This document shows, piece after piece, positions 44,787 to 56,273 of a stretch of 64,000 nt of DNA (position 1 is the stretch's first letter; each line of letters starts with the position of its first letter). Both the position numbers and the translations under genes were made by a program. A model generated the notes under the pieces. It worked only from the letters and a program-made list of their open reading frames with translations, did not search any database and was not told where the DNA came from. The stretch spans positions 5,763,037-5,827,036 of the forward strand of contig LR746274.1 in assembly GCA_902729315.2 (NCBI GenBank), in the 5' to 3' direction. The stretch comes from Spirodela intermedia (taxonomy: Eukaryota > Streptophyta > Magnoliopsida > Alismatales > Araceae).

Positions 44787-45704
44787 TTACCTGCGGCAGC
44801 AGAGGTTGAGGATCGTCTTCCTCGCTTCGACCATGTCATCGAAGAGGTCGTCGAGCTCGCCGGCGACGGCCTCGGCGGCGGCGCTGAGAGAGACGAGGCA
44901 CTCCTTCAATCTCTCCCATCCCTCTTCCTCCGTCTCTACCTCCTCCATCGCCGCCCTCGCTCGCCGGAACTCCTCCGCCGGAACTCCTCCTACTCCGCCA
45001 CCGCCGCCCTCCTCCGCCACCGCTGCTGCCACCCTCTCCTTCAACCTCTCCGCCGCCGCCGCCAGCTCCGACCTTCCCCATCTCGCCGCCTGATCTCCGG
45101 AGCAGGAGGAGGAACTCTCTGGCCACCATGCAGCCAGCCCCCATAGCAGGACCTTCAAGAGCAAAGCTCCGACGAGCCTCATGGCTAAGAGGGCTCCTCT
45201 CAGGCCATTGAAGCCATTGCTGAGCTTGGAGTACGATGACGATTCCATCTGGGTCCGGTCGTCGAACCAGAATGAGATGGGCTGAACCATCGCCACCACC
45301 GCCGGCGTGTTCTCCTGTTCCAGCGCCGCCGCCTCCCGCCGGCAGCCGGCGATGGCCCGCGCTGCCTGCTTCGCGAGAAGGGGACGACCAAGGGCGGCGC
45401 CGGCCGCGGAGCAGAAGCTCTCCACGGCGGCGACGGCGAGCTTGGCGGCACTGCAGGCCTCCCACAGGCAGGCGCTCTCGTCCATGTACTCGCTGAGCCA
45501 CCGGCCGCCAGCGGGGAGACGGAGGTTCTGCACCAGGTGGGTCATCTTCCGGTGGGAGGAGCGGAGGAAGTAGACGACTCGCCGGAGGAAGACGAGGGAG
45601 ACGGCGCCGTCGCCAGCGAGGCGGCGCTCGAGCTCGTCAAGCCCATGGACCAGATCCGAGCAGAACCCATTCACAGTGGCGGTCGGCGGCGGCGGGTTGC
45701 CCAT
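44787..45704 (-). CDS. BPS1-like (BYPASS1-related) plant protein
   Basis: A single-exon frame of 305 residues, very GC-rich. It looks like a plant BPS1-like protein, a family of poorly known function; BYPASS1 itself restrains a root-derived mobile signal. Visible features are an N-terminal helical region with the FLRRVVYFLRSSH-type stretch (40-52) and WLSEYMDESACLWEACSAAKLA (69-90), a hydrophobic segment at about 168-193, a Gly-rich loop near 235 and a C-terminal helix. The ATG at 45704 is the first in frame. The stop TAA lies in a sequence that is also a good splice donor (cag|gtaaga), so a further 3' exon is possible. Family assignment comes from recalled layout, not a search. Confidence 0.7.
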   Translation of the reverse strand: MGNPPPPTATVNGFCSDLVHGLDELERRLAGDGAVSLVFLRRVVYFLRSSHRKMTHLVQNLRLPAGGRWLSEYMDESACLWEACSAAKLAVAAVESFCSAAGAALGRPLLAKQAARAIAGCRREAAALEQENTPAVVAMVQPISFWFDDRTQMESSSYSKLSNGFNGLRGALLAMRLVGALLLKVLLWGLAAWWPESSSSCSGDQAARWGRSELAAAAERLKERVAAAVAEEGGGGGVGGVPAEEFRRARAAMEEVETEEEGWERLKECLVSLSAAAEAVAGELDDLFDDMVEARKTILNLCCRR

Positions 45705-46802
45705 CTCCGGCAGCAGCGGCGGCGGCGGCGGCGATGTAGGGAGTGGGGTTGGCGGAGGGAGAAGAGGGAGGAGGGGGGAGATTAAGAGGAGGAGGAGGAG
45801 GGAGGGTAATGATGGTTGTTCCCTGGTGAGGGAGAAGGATGATTGGGGAATCCGCCATTACGAGTTGCAGAGGGAGAGCAATCGAGCGCAGACAGCCCCT
45901 GCCACCAGACAGCCCCTCACCTTCTATTCATTCTCTTCTTCTTCTTCGTTCCCTGCCTAGACTTTTTCCTTTTGTTCCCCTACTCCACCAGCTGGGTAGA
46001 GAGCGAGAGAGAGAGAGAGAGAGAGCGATTCTGAAGCCTCGGTGCCGGAGCAGGGACTAGAAAGCCGACAGGGGGGGGAATTAAATCATGAATTTTCAAT
46101 ATCAATGGATTTTTTATAAAAATAAATTGGGTTCACTGTGCATACATATAATTACGCGGCGATTAAATATTTCCATTTGTATCGGTACAAAAAATATGTA
46201 ATTATAAAAGGTAGGAGATTGCCCCTCCGACCGGCTCGGGAAATGGAGAGAGAGGGGCGGGAGGGGGGGTGTTGAGTGCTCGTGCTTTCTTGATGAGCGC
46301 TTCTAGAGCGAGAACGTTGGGTACACCTCTCTCTCTACTGGGAGCATGTTGGGCCTTTATTGGGCCTAAATCTCTCTCTCTCTCTCTCTCAGTCGAAAAA
46401 TGTCCGATAGAGGCCATTTTGAAGAGGCTTCAAGTGGGCCCTTCCCCAGAGCGACGGTACTTAAAGCCCATATGAAATTGGACCGGCCCATATCGCCCAA
46501 AAAGCAAACGGCTAAAAAAAAGGAATCCCGAAACTCCCAGCCCAGCCCATTTCAATCAAAGTAGCTTTAAAAAGCCCATAACCAGGCGACCCCGGACTCA
46601 TTAGGCCCAAGGCCCAAACGGACCAAATACTTTGGGCCTGGAATACGGCCGAGCCCATTTCAAAGAAGCTTAAAAGCCCAAAGGACCAAAGATTTTTACC
46701 AATTTGAAACTATATTCAGGTGTTCCTGCTTTGGCCCAAACTAATGGGCCTGGAATACGGCCCAATAGGCTCAATCCACCTCGTTGCCTACCTCAAGCAG
46801 GA
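45705..46802. promoter_or_regulatory. BPS1-like upstream region with dense site-II motifs
   Basis: The 5' leader on the minus strand includes a (CT)n run (46003-46024, GA on the + strand). Bases 46330-46770 contain about fifteen or more GGGCC(C/T)/AGCCCA words. TGGGCC and TGGGCT are plant site-II elements bound by TCP factors. The interval also holds the 3' flank of the UUAT-type gene. No frame of interest was seen. Confidence 0.5.
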
Positions 46803-48888
46803 TCACTTTAAGGCCTTATCCTGTTTCTCGCCGCTGAGGGGGAGGAGATCCACTCTGCTCCTAGCGGCGGCGCCGCCGCCGCCAGCTGGCAGGTGAGAGA
46901 GCCTGTGCCTGACGTAGCCGTACAACGTGCAACCGGCAAGAGTGACGGCGCATCCGACGGCGTTAATGCCGGGGATCGGGTTGCGGAAGATTAGCCAGGA
47001 GATCATAACGGCGACCGCCACCTGCGAGAAGTCGGCGCTGTCGGCGGAGGGTTTGGTGAGGAAGAGGAGGAGGAAGAGTGAGAGTTGACCTTCATGTTGC
47101 CGGCGACGTTGAAAGTGACCGCCGTCGTGGAGTGGATCACGTAGAAGATGGAGAAGTTGAGGCAGAACGCCAGAATACCGGAGATGAGGATGATGAGAAG
47201 ACAGAAGAAGCCGTCATCGTGGGTTCGGAACCAGGCGGCGACTCCGCCGCCCTCCAGAAACATCGCCGGCACCGCCAATATGGCGGTGGCGAACGGCGCC
47301 ATGTGATACACGGTGTTTATGCTGCAGCCACACAGAAACCCATCGTGAGCAATCATCTGTAAATGGAAAGTCAACCTAGAAGCATTTTGATCAAAAGTCA
47401 AATTACCCGGAACAACGATGGGTAAAAATTATATTTTTATGGTGATCGAGAGGATGGGTACCTGTCGAACTTGTATCCATGGAGGAGAGCTTCGGCAAGG
47501 ATGGTCTTCGTGGAGGTCGCCAAGCAGCCAAACAGGGCGGCGAAGAATCCGACCGTGTTGAAGCTGATTTCGGTCAACGAGGTCAGAACGATCCCCCCCA
47601 CGATGGGCACCAGAGACGCCCAGATCCGCCAGTCAAAGCGCTTTCTCCACAGGATCCACTGCATGATGACTGCTTCGAGCAGGAAGAACATGGCAGATGA
47701 GGGAAAAACTTTGAAGAATTCATATCCGAATTGGTTTCTGGAAATAGCAAATTGGGCAGAGATCGGCGTTGACCTGTCGTTGCCGGGGTGAAGGATTTGA
47801 TCGTCTGCATGAATGAGACGGGGATGTGTCGCAAGCTCACATTCCCCAGGGCGATGTTGATGCAGAAGACAAACGACATGGGGAATATCCTCCTCCAAGT
47901 GTCCTCTGGTTCGACCTCGATGAGAGGTTTGAGCTTCATGACTCTAATGGCAATGTATGATCCAATGGAAGAGCAAATGAAATGAACGCATGAAACCGTC
48001 AAAGGAAACTTGAAATCCAGCTTCTGCAGGAAGAAACGAGATCACTGCATCAGAAATCCCGGCGCCCACTTTAATCCAGAAAAAAAAAATCCCGGATCCA
48101 GAAAATAATTTCTTGCGGAGGAAGAATAATAATCGGAATCGAATAGCAGGATCTCCATCCGTGACAGAAAAAGAGCATCAAATCCCGTCCACAAAAACAA
48201 AAAATATGGAGAAACCAGAGGGACAATTCCCGCCATTTTTTTTAGGTCGATATCGGAAGATCAAAGTCTGAAATGGGAGGAGCTTCTGGTGAGGGAGCCA
48301 TGATGGCGCATGGATCATGAGCTCCGGATGAGATTCGTTGAAGATCTCGGCTGGCAATCCACTGTTTTTTTTTTCTAGATCATTCCTGTAACCTGTCTAG
48401 ATAATTCCTGTACATTCCGACACAGATCACATACATCCACCCCGAATTCCTTCAATTCCAGATGGAATTATCGCAGGAATCACAAAACTGAAATCTATCG
48501 AGGGAAAATAATTATCTCCAGGTTAATTAATATCTCTAATTCACTTTTAGAACAGAAGAACAAACTCCAGCGGATTCGAGTTCCTCCCTGGCGTTAGTAA
48601 GAAATACAAGGGAGGCAGAGAAAAAAAGGAAGAAGCAGAGATAAAGTATGATCTATCGAAAGCACAAGAACTGGATGCAAACGAGGAACGAGGAGCCAAC
48701 GGTTGCATAGAGCCGCGTCGGAATCGGCGGAGCGAAGAAGAAATTTACAGGAAATGGAAGTTCTGGCGGCGAACCTGGAAGATCCACTTGTTGGCGATGA
48801 TAACGGAGACATTGAACGCCCACCACTGGAGGATCGCGAGCAGGGAGCGGATCACCCCCGAGGATAGGAGCCCCCCCTTCCCCTCCAT
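46803..48888 (-). CDS. UUAT1: Golgi nucleotide-sugar transporter, UDP-uronic acid transporter (UUAT1) type
   Basis: Five exons on the minus strand (48775-48888, 47774-48023, 47462-47669, 47090-47321, 46803-47021) give 340 residues. UUAT1 moves UDP-glucuronic and UDP-galacturonic acid into the Golgi lumen for pectin and mucilage synthesis. The protein is a multi-helix NST/TPT-family carrier: the N-terminus has WWAFNVSVIIANKWIFQK, then FPMSFVFCINIALGNVSLR, PVSFMQTIKSFTPATT, GCLATSTKTILAEALLHGYKFDS, and STTAVTFNVAGNMKVAVAV near the C-terminus. The last 35 residues are a polar cytosolic tail. All five borders are GT-AG with matching phases. UUAT1 rests on recalled similarity to Arabidopsis At5g04160; related family members of other specificity remain possible. 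Confidence 0.88.
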
Positions 48889-49034
48889 CGGTCCAGGAAA
48901 CCCCGCCCCCGCCGAACCGAACTAACAAGCACGAGACAAGCCGCCGCCGGCCCCGCCGCTACTCCGTCTCCCTGCTTCCTCTCCCCATGGACTCCCTCCC
49001 TTCACGGCCTCCTCCTAGTCAAACCCCCACCGAA

Positions 49035-49085
<51 letters not shown>

Positions 49086-49978
49086 GGAAGACGCCCCCAC
49101 CGGTACGGAACGGGATCTCTGGAGTTGGAGGGAAGAGCAGTAGGCCTACCACGCCACGGCCCTCTTGACACTAAACGTAGGAAAAACTCCCTCCCTCTCT
49201 CTCTCTCTTGTTTCAGGAAGTAAAACTCGAAACGGATGCGCCAGGCTGGGAAAGCGGGGACGACTTTCCACTCATTCTCCGAGTAAATGCGGAAGAGGAC
49301 GCCGCATTTGATTCCTTAAACGGAAGCACGTGCCACTTGTATGTGGGCCTAACGCCCGGTGCGCAGGGGGGAATGAATGAGACCCCGTTGACTACCTCCG
49401 CAGCGGACCGTTACTGCCTTGTGGGGCCCGCATCGGCTGGGCCAGGCCCATCGGAGACCCCACTTTGGGCCGTCTCTTAATGGGCTGGTGATGGGCTCAT
49501 ATGAGCATGCTGGTCGGGTGTCCACGAGATGCCTTAATGCGATTAAAAGGTCCGGAAATGGGCTGAATCTAAAGCTAAATAAATAATTTTGGTTAAATAT
49601 TATATAATATATATCAGTGGGGGGATATAAATTTGGTGAACGCATATATTTAAATAGAAAAAGCAATTGGAAAATCAATGCGGCACTGGACTAGTGGCCG
49701 AGGTGAAAAGACGATATCGCATCCTCCTTTTGCCGACGATGCTTAGTCACCGGCCAGCAGATACTCCAAGCCGGCATCGGAGGTCGCACCAAAGCGGCGG
49801 CCGGCGAAGGCGACTCTCCGCCGCCGCCGGCCGGCCGCTGGAGCGACGAACGCCGGAGGAGGAAGATCAAGCGACCCGCGCCGTTCAAGCGCCGCCCAAC
49901 AGTTCTTCTCCCTGTCTCACTCTGTGTGTTTATCTCTCTGTGTATCTATTTCCCTCTCTTTCTCTCTTCTGTTCTCTC
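48889..49978. promoter_or_regulatory. Divergent promoter region between UUAT-type and MATE genes
   Basis: A (GA)n run on the + strand (49044-49079), which reads CT in the sense of the UUAT-type gene, lies about 160 bp before its ATG. Site-II-like GGGCC words occur at 49340-49500. AT-rich sequence follows at 49560-49680, then a GC-rich MATE upstream region. Short frames here match nothing I recognise. Confidence 0.5.
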
Positions 49979-49987
49979 TATATATAG
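49979..49987 (+). promoter_or_regulatory. TATA box of the MATE gene
   Basis: TATATATAG lies about 100 bp upstream of the ATG at 50081, flanked by CT-rich sequence on both sides (49895-49978 and 50035-50053). Confidence 0.6.
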
Positions 49988-50080
49988 TGTCTGAACTTTC
50001 CCGTTCTCTCGCCGTCTCTCTAGCTCAGTCTACCTTCTTTCTCTCTCTCTCTCCGTGAGCGAGCTACATAGAGGTCAACG

Positions 50081-51792
50081 ATGGGCTTCGCTCTGACAGG
50101 ACAGCTCCGGCCGCCGGCGGTGGTCGAATCTGGCAAACTCTCTCCGTCTGCTCAGGTGGGTTGCTTCTCAACCTTGGTCGTCTTCTCAACAAGACTTTGC
50201 TGATTTGGGTCGTCTTCTTCCTCCGGCAGGCGGCGGAGGAGCTGAGGGAGCTATGGAGGATGGCGGCGCCGATCACGGCGATGAATTGCTTGGTGTTCCT
50301 GCGGGCAATGGTGTCGGTGCTCTGCCTGGGCCGGCTGGGGGGCCTGGAGCTCGCCGGCGGCGCCCTCTCCATCGGCTTCACCAACATCACCGGCTACTCC
50401 GTCCTCTTCGGCTTGGCCTCTGGTTTGGAGCCCCTCTGTAGCCAAGCTTATGGCTCCAAGAACTGGGAGCTCATCTCCCTCTCCTTCCAGCGCACCGTCG
50501 TCCTCCTCCTCGCCGCCGCCGTGCCCATCGCCGTCCTCTGGCTCAACCTCGGCCCCATCCTCGGCACACTCCTCCGCCAGGACCCCGCCATCACCGCCGT
50601 CGCCGCCACCTACTGCGCCTACTCCTTACCAGACCTGCTCACCAACGCCTTCCTGCAACCGCTTCGCGTTTATCTGCGTTCGCAGGGGATCACCAAGCCG
50701 ATGATGTGCTGCTCTGCCGTAGCCGTGCTGTTCCATGTGCCGCTGAACCTGGTGCTGGTGTTCGTGCTGGGCATGGGGGTCCCCGGGGTGGCCATCTCCG
50801 CCGTGCTCACCAACCTGAACATGGTCCTCTTCCTCCTCGGGTACCTGTACTTCTCCGGCGCCTGCGAGCTCACCTGGACGGGGTGGTCGCCCGCGTCGCT
50901 GTCCCACCTGTCGCCACTGCTCCGGCTGGCACTGCCGAGCTGCTTGGGGGTCTGCCTGGAATGGTGGTGGTACGAGATCATGACCGTCCTCGCCGGCTAC
51001 CTCCCCGAGCCCACCGTCGCCGTCGGCGCCACTGCCATCCTTATCCAGACCACCAGCCTCATGTACACCGTCCCCATGGCCCTCGGCGCCTGCGTCTCCA
51101 CCCGGGTTCGCTCCACCATTCGCCATTGCTGCTTCTTCTTCTTCTCCTTCCAGGGCTTCTTCTTCTTCTTCTTCTGCTAGGGTTTCTTCGTCTACTTGGT
51201 CAACATCATCTTCATCTTGTTTTGGGTGGTGGTTCAGGTGGGGAACGAGCTGGGGGCGGGGAGGCCGGAGAAGGCGAGGGTGGCGGCGCTGGTGGCCCTG
51301 GGCTGCGCGGTGGTGATCGGGGGGGTGAACGTGATATGGACGGCGGCGCTACGGACGAGGTGGGCGGCGCTGTTCACGGAGGACGCCGCCGTGGTGGCGC
51401 TGGCCGCGGCGGCGATGCCCGTCATGGGCCTCTGCGAGCTCGGCAACTGCCCCCAGACCACCGGCTGCGGCGTGCTCCGGGGCACGGCCCGCCCCGCGGT
51501 CGGCGCCAGGATCAACCTCCTCTCTTTCTACCTCGTCGGCACGCCGGTGGCGGTGGCGCTGGCATTCTTCCTCGGCGGCGGCTTCGCCGGTCTCTGGTAC
51601 GGCCTCCTCACGGCGCAGGCGGCCTGCGCAGTGAGCGTGCTCACGGTGGTGCTGCTGAGGACCGACTGGGAGCTCGAAGCGGCCAGGGCCAGGAAGCTCA
51701 CCGCCGTCGAGATGGGCGGCGCCGCCGCCCTCGCCGGCGGCGGGGAGGAGACCGAGAGATTTCTCAACGCCGGGGTGAAAGAGGACGTATAG
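50081..51792 (+). CDS. MATE family transporter (DETOXIFICATION), DTX53/54-like
   Basis: Three exons (50081-50155, 50230-51105, 51238-51792) give 501 residues, the usual MATE length with about twelve membrane helices. MATE carriers export organic compounds and hormones by proton or sodium antiport at plasma membrane, vacuole or Golgi. Motifs seen are [13 protein letters not shown] at the start of helix 1, [56 protein letters not shown] and [16 protein letters not shown], which spans the exon 2/3 join. The SIGFTNITG and GSKNW forms point to the DTX48-56 group, closest in memory to DTX53/54. Exon 1 is a 25-residue leader. Reading through intron 2 gives a Phe-rich artefact. GC content is very high. 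Confidence 0.9.
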
Positions 51793-52140
51793 CTTTCGCT
51801 GTGTGATCCTTGTCTCTGTTGTCTAGAAAAGTTGCTTGTTTTTTGCCCCCGCCCCCCCGAGTTAAAGCTTCACGGGAGGCGGCGAACCCGCCGCCATCGC
51901 CTCCGCGGCCGGGTTTCTCCGGCAGGCGATTTCCTAAAAAGGAGACCGACGAATCTACCGGATCTGACAGATCTTCTCTCCATCCCTATCTCGCTGTAAG
52001 AGAGCAAGGAGTTCCACTGTCCGAAGATCAACGCAGGCCGCCTTTGGACAAGTGGACGGCCACCACCCGTGCACTCTCGCCCCCAATATAAAGCTCTCTA
52101 GTAAAGCAGATATCCATATCCCACGCCGCCCATCAGTCCC

Positions 52141-52171
<31 letters not shown>

Positions 52172-52371
52172 GGCCTAGTGAACGGGTGGGTCGAGCTTAC
52201 TAAGTGTAAGTAGGCCCATCCACACCAGATGGATGATCCACAATAAAATACAGGACACAGTCAACGGTCGGTCTTCTAAATATGCACGAGGCACAGGTCA
52301 GAGCAGAGAGAATCATCGGCCTCGAAGAACAGGAACCGGATCAGCATGTGGGTCCCATTCCTCGAGAAGCT
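51793..52371. other. Convergent intergenic region, MATE and UBLCP1 3' ends
   Basis: Contains a C-rich stretch near 51845, a (CT)n run at 52146-52171 and no recognisable gene. The UBLCP1 3' UTR probably occupies the right part. Confidence 0.5.
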
Positions 52372-55300
52372 TTACCTGCCCAAGAACAGAGATGACATGT
52401 CAGCGTATGTGGGTCCAGGGGGGATGGTGGTGCTTGTAGGTCGGACCCACCTCTGTCTGTGCCTCTTGGAGCCATCTTCTTCATCGTGAGACTCCGAATT
52501 GCTGCCGTTGACCGATGTGGGGCCGTCGGCTTCTACCGGGACCCGCCTTTTGGGGCCCACCTCCACGTAGGACTCCCAGTTCCTGTGGTCCAGCCTGCTG
52601 ATGTCAGCAAGGTCTGAGATGGCGAGCAGATATTGGGTGAGCCTGGCCAGCTCATCGTCGGTGCCCCTGTTCAAGTGGGCCTTCCTGAACGGCCTGATCG
52701 TCAGCCCATTCCGAGGGTTCATCACGAAGTTCCTCCGTAGATCATCGAACATGATGGTATTCCTTGGACTGTAGAACTGCCCGAGGAGGGGGGAGAAAAT
52801 AGAAAATAAATAATAAATAATGATTAAATCGATTTTCTTGGAGAAAAAAAATCAGAAAAGCGGGCCGGACCTCGGGGAAATGGGCCCAAATGAGCCCGAG
52901 GGGCTTGCAGTCGATGGTTCCATGGGAATCAGAGACGACTGTGATCATGGCCAGAAGGTCCAGGAGAGCTGTGATCTTGTAGCCGGGATTGCTCAGGACC
53001 CCAAGCTGGCCCATTTTCAGCTCGACCCACTTCATGCTGCAGTAGAATGATAAAAGATTTCTGATAATCTTCCACGTGGCATTCCTGATTAAGATACAAA
53101 TGCCCAGAAATGCGAGATTACCTGGTGGCAGACCAGATCATGATGTCGTAGCTCGCATAGACAGAGGAGAGGAATTCATGGAGATCTGCAGAGGAAAGTC
53201 AACGATTAAGGGCGGCTCGAAGGCCGAAGAGCACTCGAAGATTCCACGTACATGGCCGCATGAGCTCGAGGGGGTTCTCCGCAGGGGATCGGTGATCAAA
53301 GAGGGTGTAGTCAATGTCCAGGACGAGCAGCTTCTTCCCTTCCCGGCATGGATTCAGGAGCTTGATCTACTCGGCAAGAAACAAAGAAAATATATAAAAA
53401 AAAGGACGAATATGGGCATGAACTAGAATCTAGACATGGAATCATAGCGTGTTTATTCTATGTATAAGGCTTCAATTCAAGTCTGGAGGAGAATAGATGG
53501 GCCCAGAGATAAAACTATCGCAGGATATTTCTCCGGCAATACCCCCAAGATCATAGCGATAATCTTCTTCATTTGGCAGTTGGAGTTGCAGAAGATGAGC
53601 ATCTGTTCAGTAACCGTGTGTTCTGCAGTCCAATGGATATAGAAAAAAACTAGATTTCTGGGAAATCTTTAAGAAAATTTGAAATATCATCAGCACAACG
53701 CATCTCTTCTCCATGATAATGGATGGATATAATATAAACAAAATAACGCCTTCACCAGCCAAAAGTACAGACTTTGCGAGCAAAAAGATTGAAAAAAATG
53801 ATGAATGATAATAAAAAGAACGAACCAAATAAATTCCGGAAAAGAAAAACTGACCTTGTATCGATTGATGCGTCGCCACAGTTTCTGCTTGTTTACCTCT
53901 TTATCTTTTATGTCAGTGACTTCATCTTGGCCGAGTGTGAAGTCATCGACTACTTCTGAAGATTCCCCTTGATCAACAATGATTTCATCTTCTGTGGTGC
54001 TGGTTTGTGTTTTCAAGGAGGCAAAATAAACGAAAACTAATAAATAATTTTTAAAGGGAAAACTGTAATTCAAATTAACGCGATGAATCAAAAATGATAA
54101 TAACCATGCTCGTTCTAAGATCCAGAGCCAAGTTCCTGACTCATCACGCACCCTCAAGATGTGAAAACCATATCCCTTTGGCAGGCATCTTCTTCCTCAA
54201 TCTTGTACGTGGCTCAATTCATGTTTACCATGACAGGCAAGAATTAAGAGTACTTGTATAAGTTTTGCCCTTCCATATTCTAGATTTTGAGTTCTAAATA
54301 TTGTTCTCTACTTCAATGTCTCATGGATCTAAACCTCAACGATCAAAAGTCCCAACGAATTGAGGCAAAAGCCATATATTTATGTACAATGGTTTTTCTA
54401 TACTAATGTAGCCTCTCGATTTCCCAACCGTTGCATCTAATTCATGCAAAAGGATTTTGCTCCCCAAATCTCATGACACAATCCACATGCCACCGCTGTT
54501 TAACAAGTCATTTTTTCATATGTTTTTACCATTTGGTTGCTATTTTTTTATTTATTTAATAGATACAAAATCCATTGTAAGAGAAGTGAGCCATAACCAG
54601 AGAGCAGAAACCTTGTCAATGTCTCCTGGGTGCCAATTTCCTGACCAAGGCTTGTACCCCTTCTCAATCTCAATCCATCCATTGAGCATTATACTTGTTT
54701 ATGTATGGTTTCCTAATCCGATTTTTCATTTTTTTTTTTCCCCAGTGAAGACGTATTAATATCAACGCCTACCTCGTACATACTAACCCCAACTTAGTCT
54801 TTTAAAAAAAATATGTGAAAAGAAATATAGTTTGGGCATCCCCTCAGCCATCCCTCCTCTTCAGTCCTCCTACCTTCCCCACTCCTCCCACTCTGTTGCC
54901 CACTGAGCTCCTTCCAGCTAGAGAGGGGATTTCATCGGGAACAGACAGAAAACACGCTAATGGCAGCCATACAAACACTTCAATAAACCATATGTACAGA
55001 AAGATATATAAGTAAGACATGAAGAATAGAATCCCAGGCGAGATTATGATCGGCATCAACTAGTTCATAAAGAGGAAAATTAATTAGCATATTTAAATCA
55101 TGCATCGGATATAATAATATATCATCTTGGCCCATCTAGAAAAAGAAAAAAAAATCAAAGCTAAAGAGGGGCTACGATCGGGACGTCGGCATTTTCCCTC
55201 AAGTTTGGGATCGCTCAACATGTTGCATTCAAGTAGGGCTTCCTCTCAGGGGAGGAGTTCTTACCCGATCATGGTCATCTTCACCGAGGGTTTGAGGTTC

Positions 55301-55560
55301 AGCTGGACGAGGAGCACGGAGTCGTCGCCGAGCTTGGCTGCGAGCTTGGGGTAAAGGAGCTTCTGGCGCTTGGGAAGGACGCCGGTCACCTCGCAGATCC
55401 TCCGCTTCAGCTCGCTCACGGTCTCATCTCCAAAGATGTGGACCGCGTACTCCCGGCCGCTCCACCGCACCGTCAGCGTCATCTCCCCCCCGCCTTCTCC
55501 GCCGGCGTGATCCATCGAGCCCAACGGCGCCGCCGCCACCACGGATGCGGCCGACGCCAT
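52372..55560 (-). CDS. UBLCP1: Ubiquitin-like domain-containing CTD phosphatase (UBLCP1)
   Basis: Six exons on the minus strand (55265-55560, 53855-53999, 53252-53366, 53122-53185, 52871-53036, 52372-52776) give 396 residues. UBLCP1 is a nuclear HAD-type phosphatase that binds the proteasome through its ubiquitin-like domain and dephosphorylates it. Exon 1 encodes the ubiquitin-like domain (about residues 28-98). The catalytic motif is [12 protein letters not shown], with Asp at about 164 and 166. Then follow [22 protein letters not shown] and [16 protein letters not shown]. The start at 55560 is the first ATG; ATGs nearer the domain are possible. The last about 55 residues after NWESY are not typical of the family. 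The stop lies in a donor-like sequence (cag|gtaaag), and another donor (agag|gtgggt) lies upstream near 52440, so the 3' end may be spliced differently. Intron 1 is about 1.27 kb. Confidence 0.88.
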
Positions 55561-56273
55561 GGCTGCCCGCTCTCTCAACTTCCTCGACCTCCCCCGCAAG
55601 TCTCAAGCCCCCCCCCACTCCTCCAAGAATCCTCTTGGCTTTACAATCAGCTCCCTTGAAGATCATTTTATTACATATGTACCCTACTTTAATTTTATTT
55701 GTTTTAACACCACATTTAATGCAGAATCTCGAAGTAAATTTTTTCGAACACCCAAATTAACTTAACAAAATGACATATTAACCGCCAATTCATGTTATTA
55801 GAAAATCATGCAGAAATTGAGGCTTCCAAATAATTAATCCTATAATGTGTAAATAATTGGGGGAGGGGGGAAATGGCGGCCATCCTGCCCGTGATTAAAC
55901 TCATGAAAATCACCTAATGACATACATAACCCGCAAATAAATTAAACCCTGTTATATAATATTATTTTTAAAAAATTATATTCCATTGACACGCATCGTA
56001 TAATAATATCATTTACTCATCTTTCTCGCTAGAAATAAATAATAATAAATAAATAAATAAATAAATGTCTTCGCGGCGTCTCTCTAAAGAGGATTTCGAA
56101 TAATTTTGATGAAGCAGAAGATGGAAAGTCCCGCGCCCCCCCCCCTCTGTAAGTGTCCGAGGATGGAATCAGATGAGGCTTCAGGCATGGGACTAGCTAG
56201 AAGCATGGTAGAGGTCTCAAAGGGGAAATCATCAGATATCTTGGCCCAGGCGGAGTTGACTTCGGCAGCCTTC
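55561..56273. other. UBLCP1 upstream and cofactor B 3' flank
   Basis: About 0.7 kb of AT-rich DNA between two minus-strand genes, with an aaataaat run at 56035-56065. No gene is seen. It should hold the UBLCP1 promoter and the cofactor B polyadenylation site. Confidence 0.5.

Noticed and set aside
51106..51237. Phe-rich extension of the MATE frame
   Set aside because: It is intron 2 read through; the spliced join restores [12 protein letters not shown].
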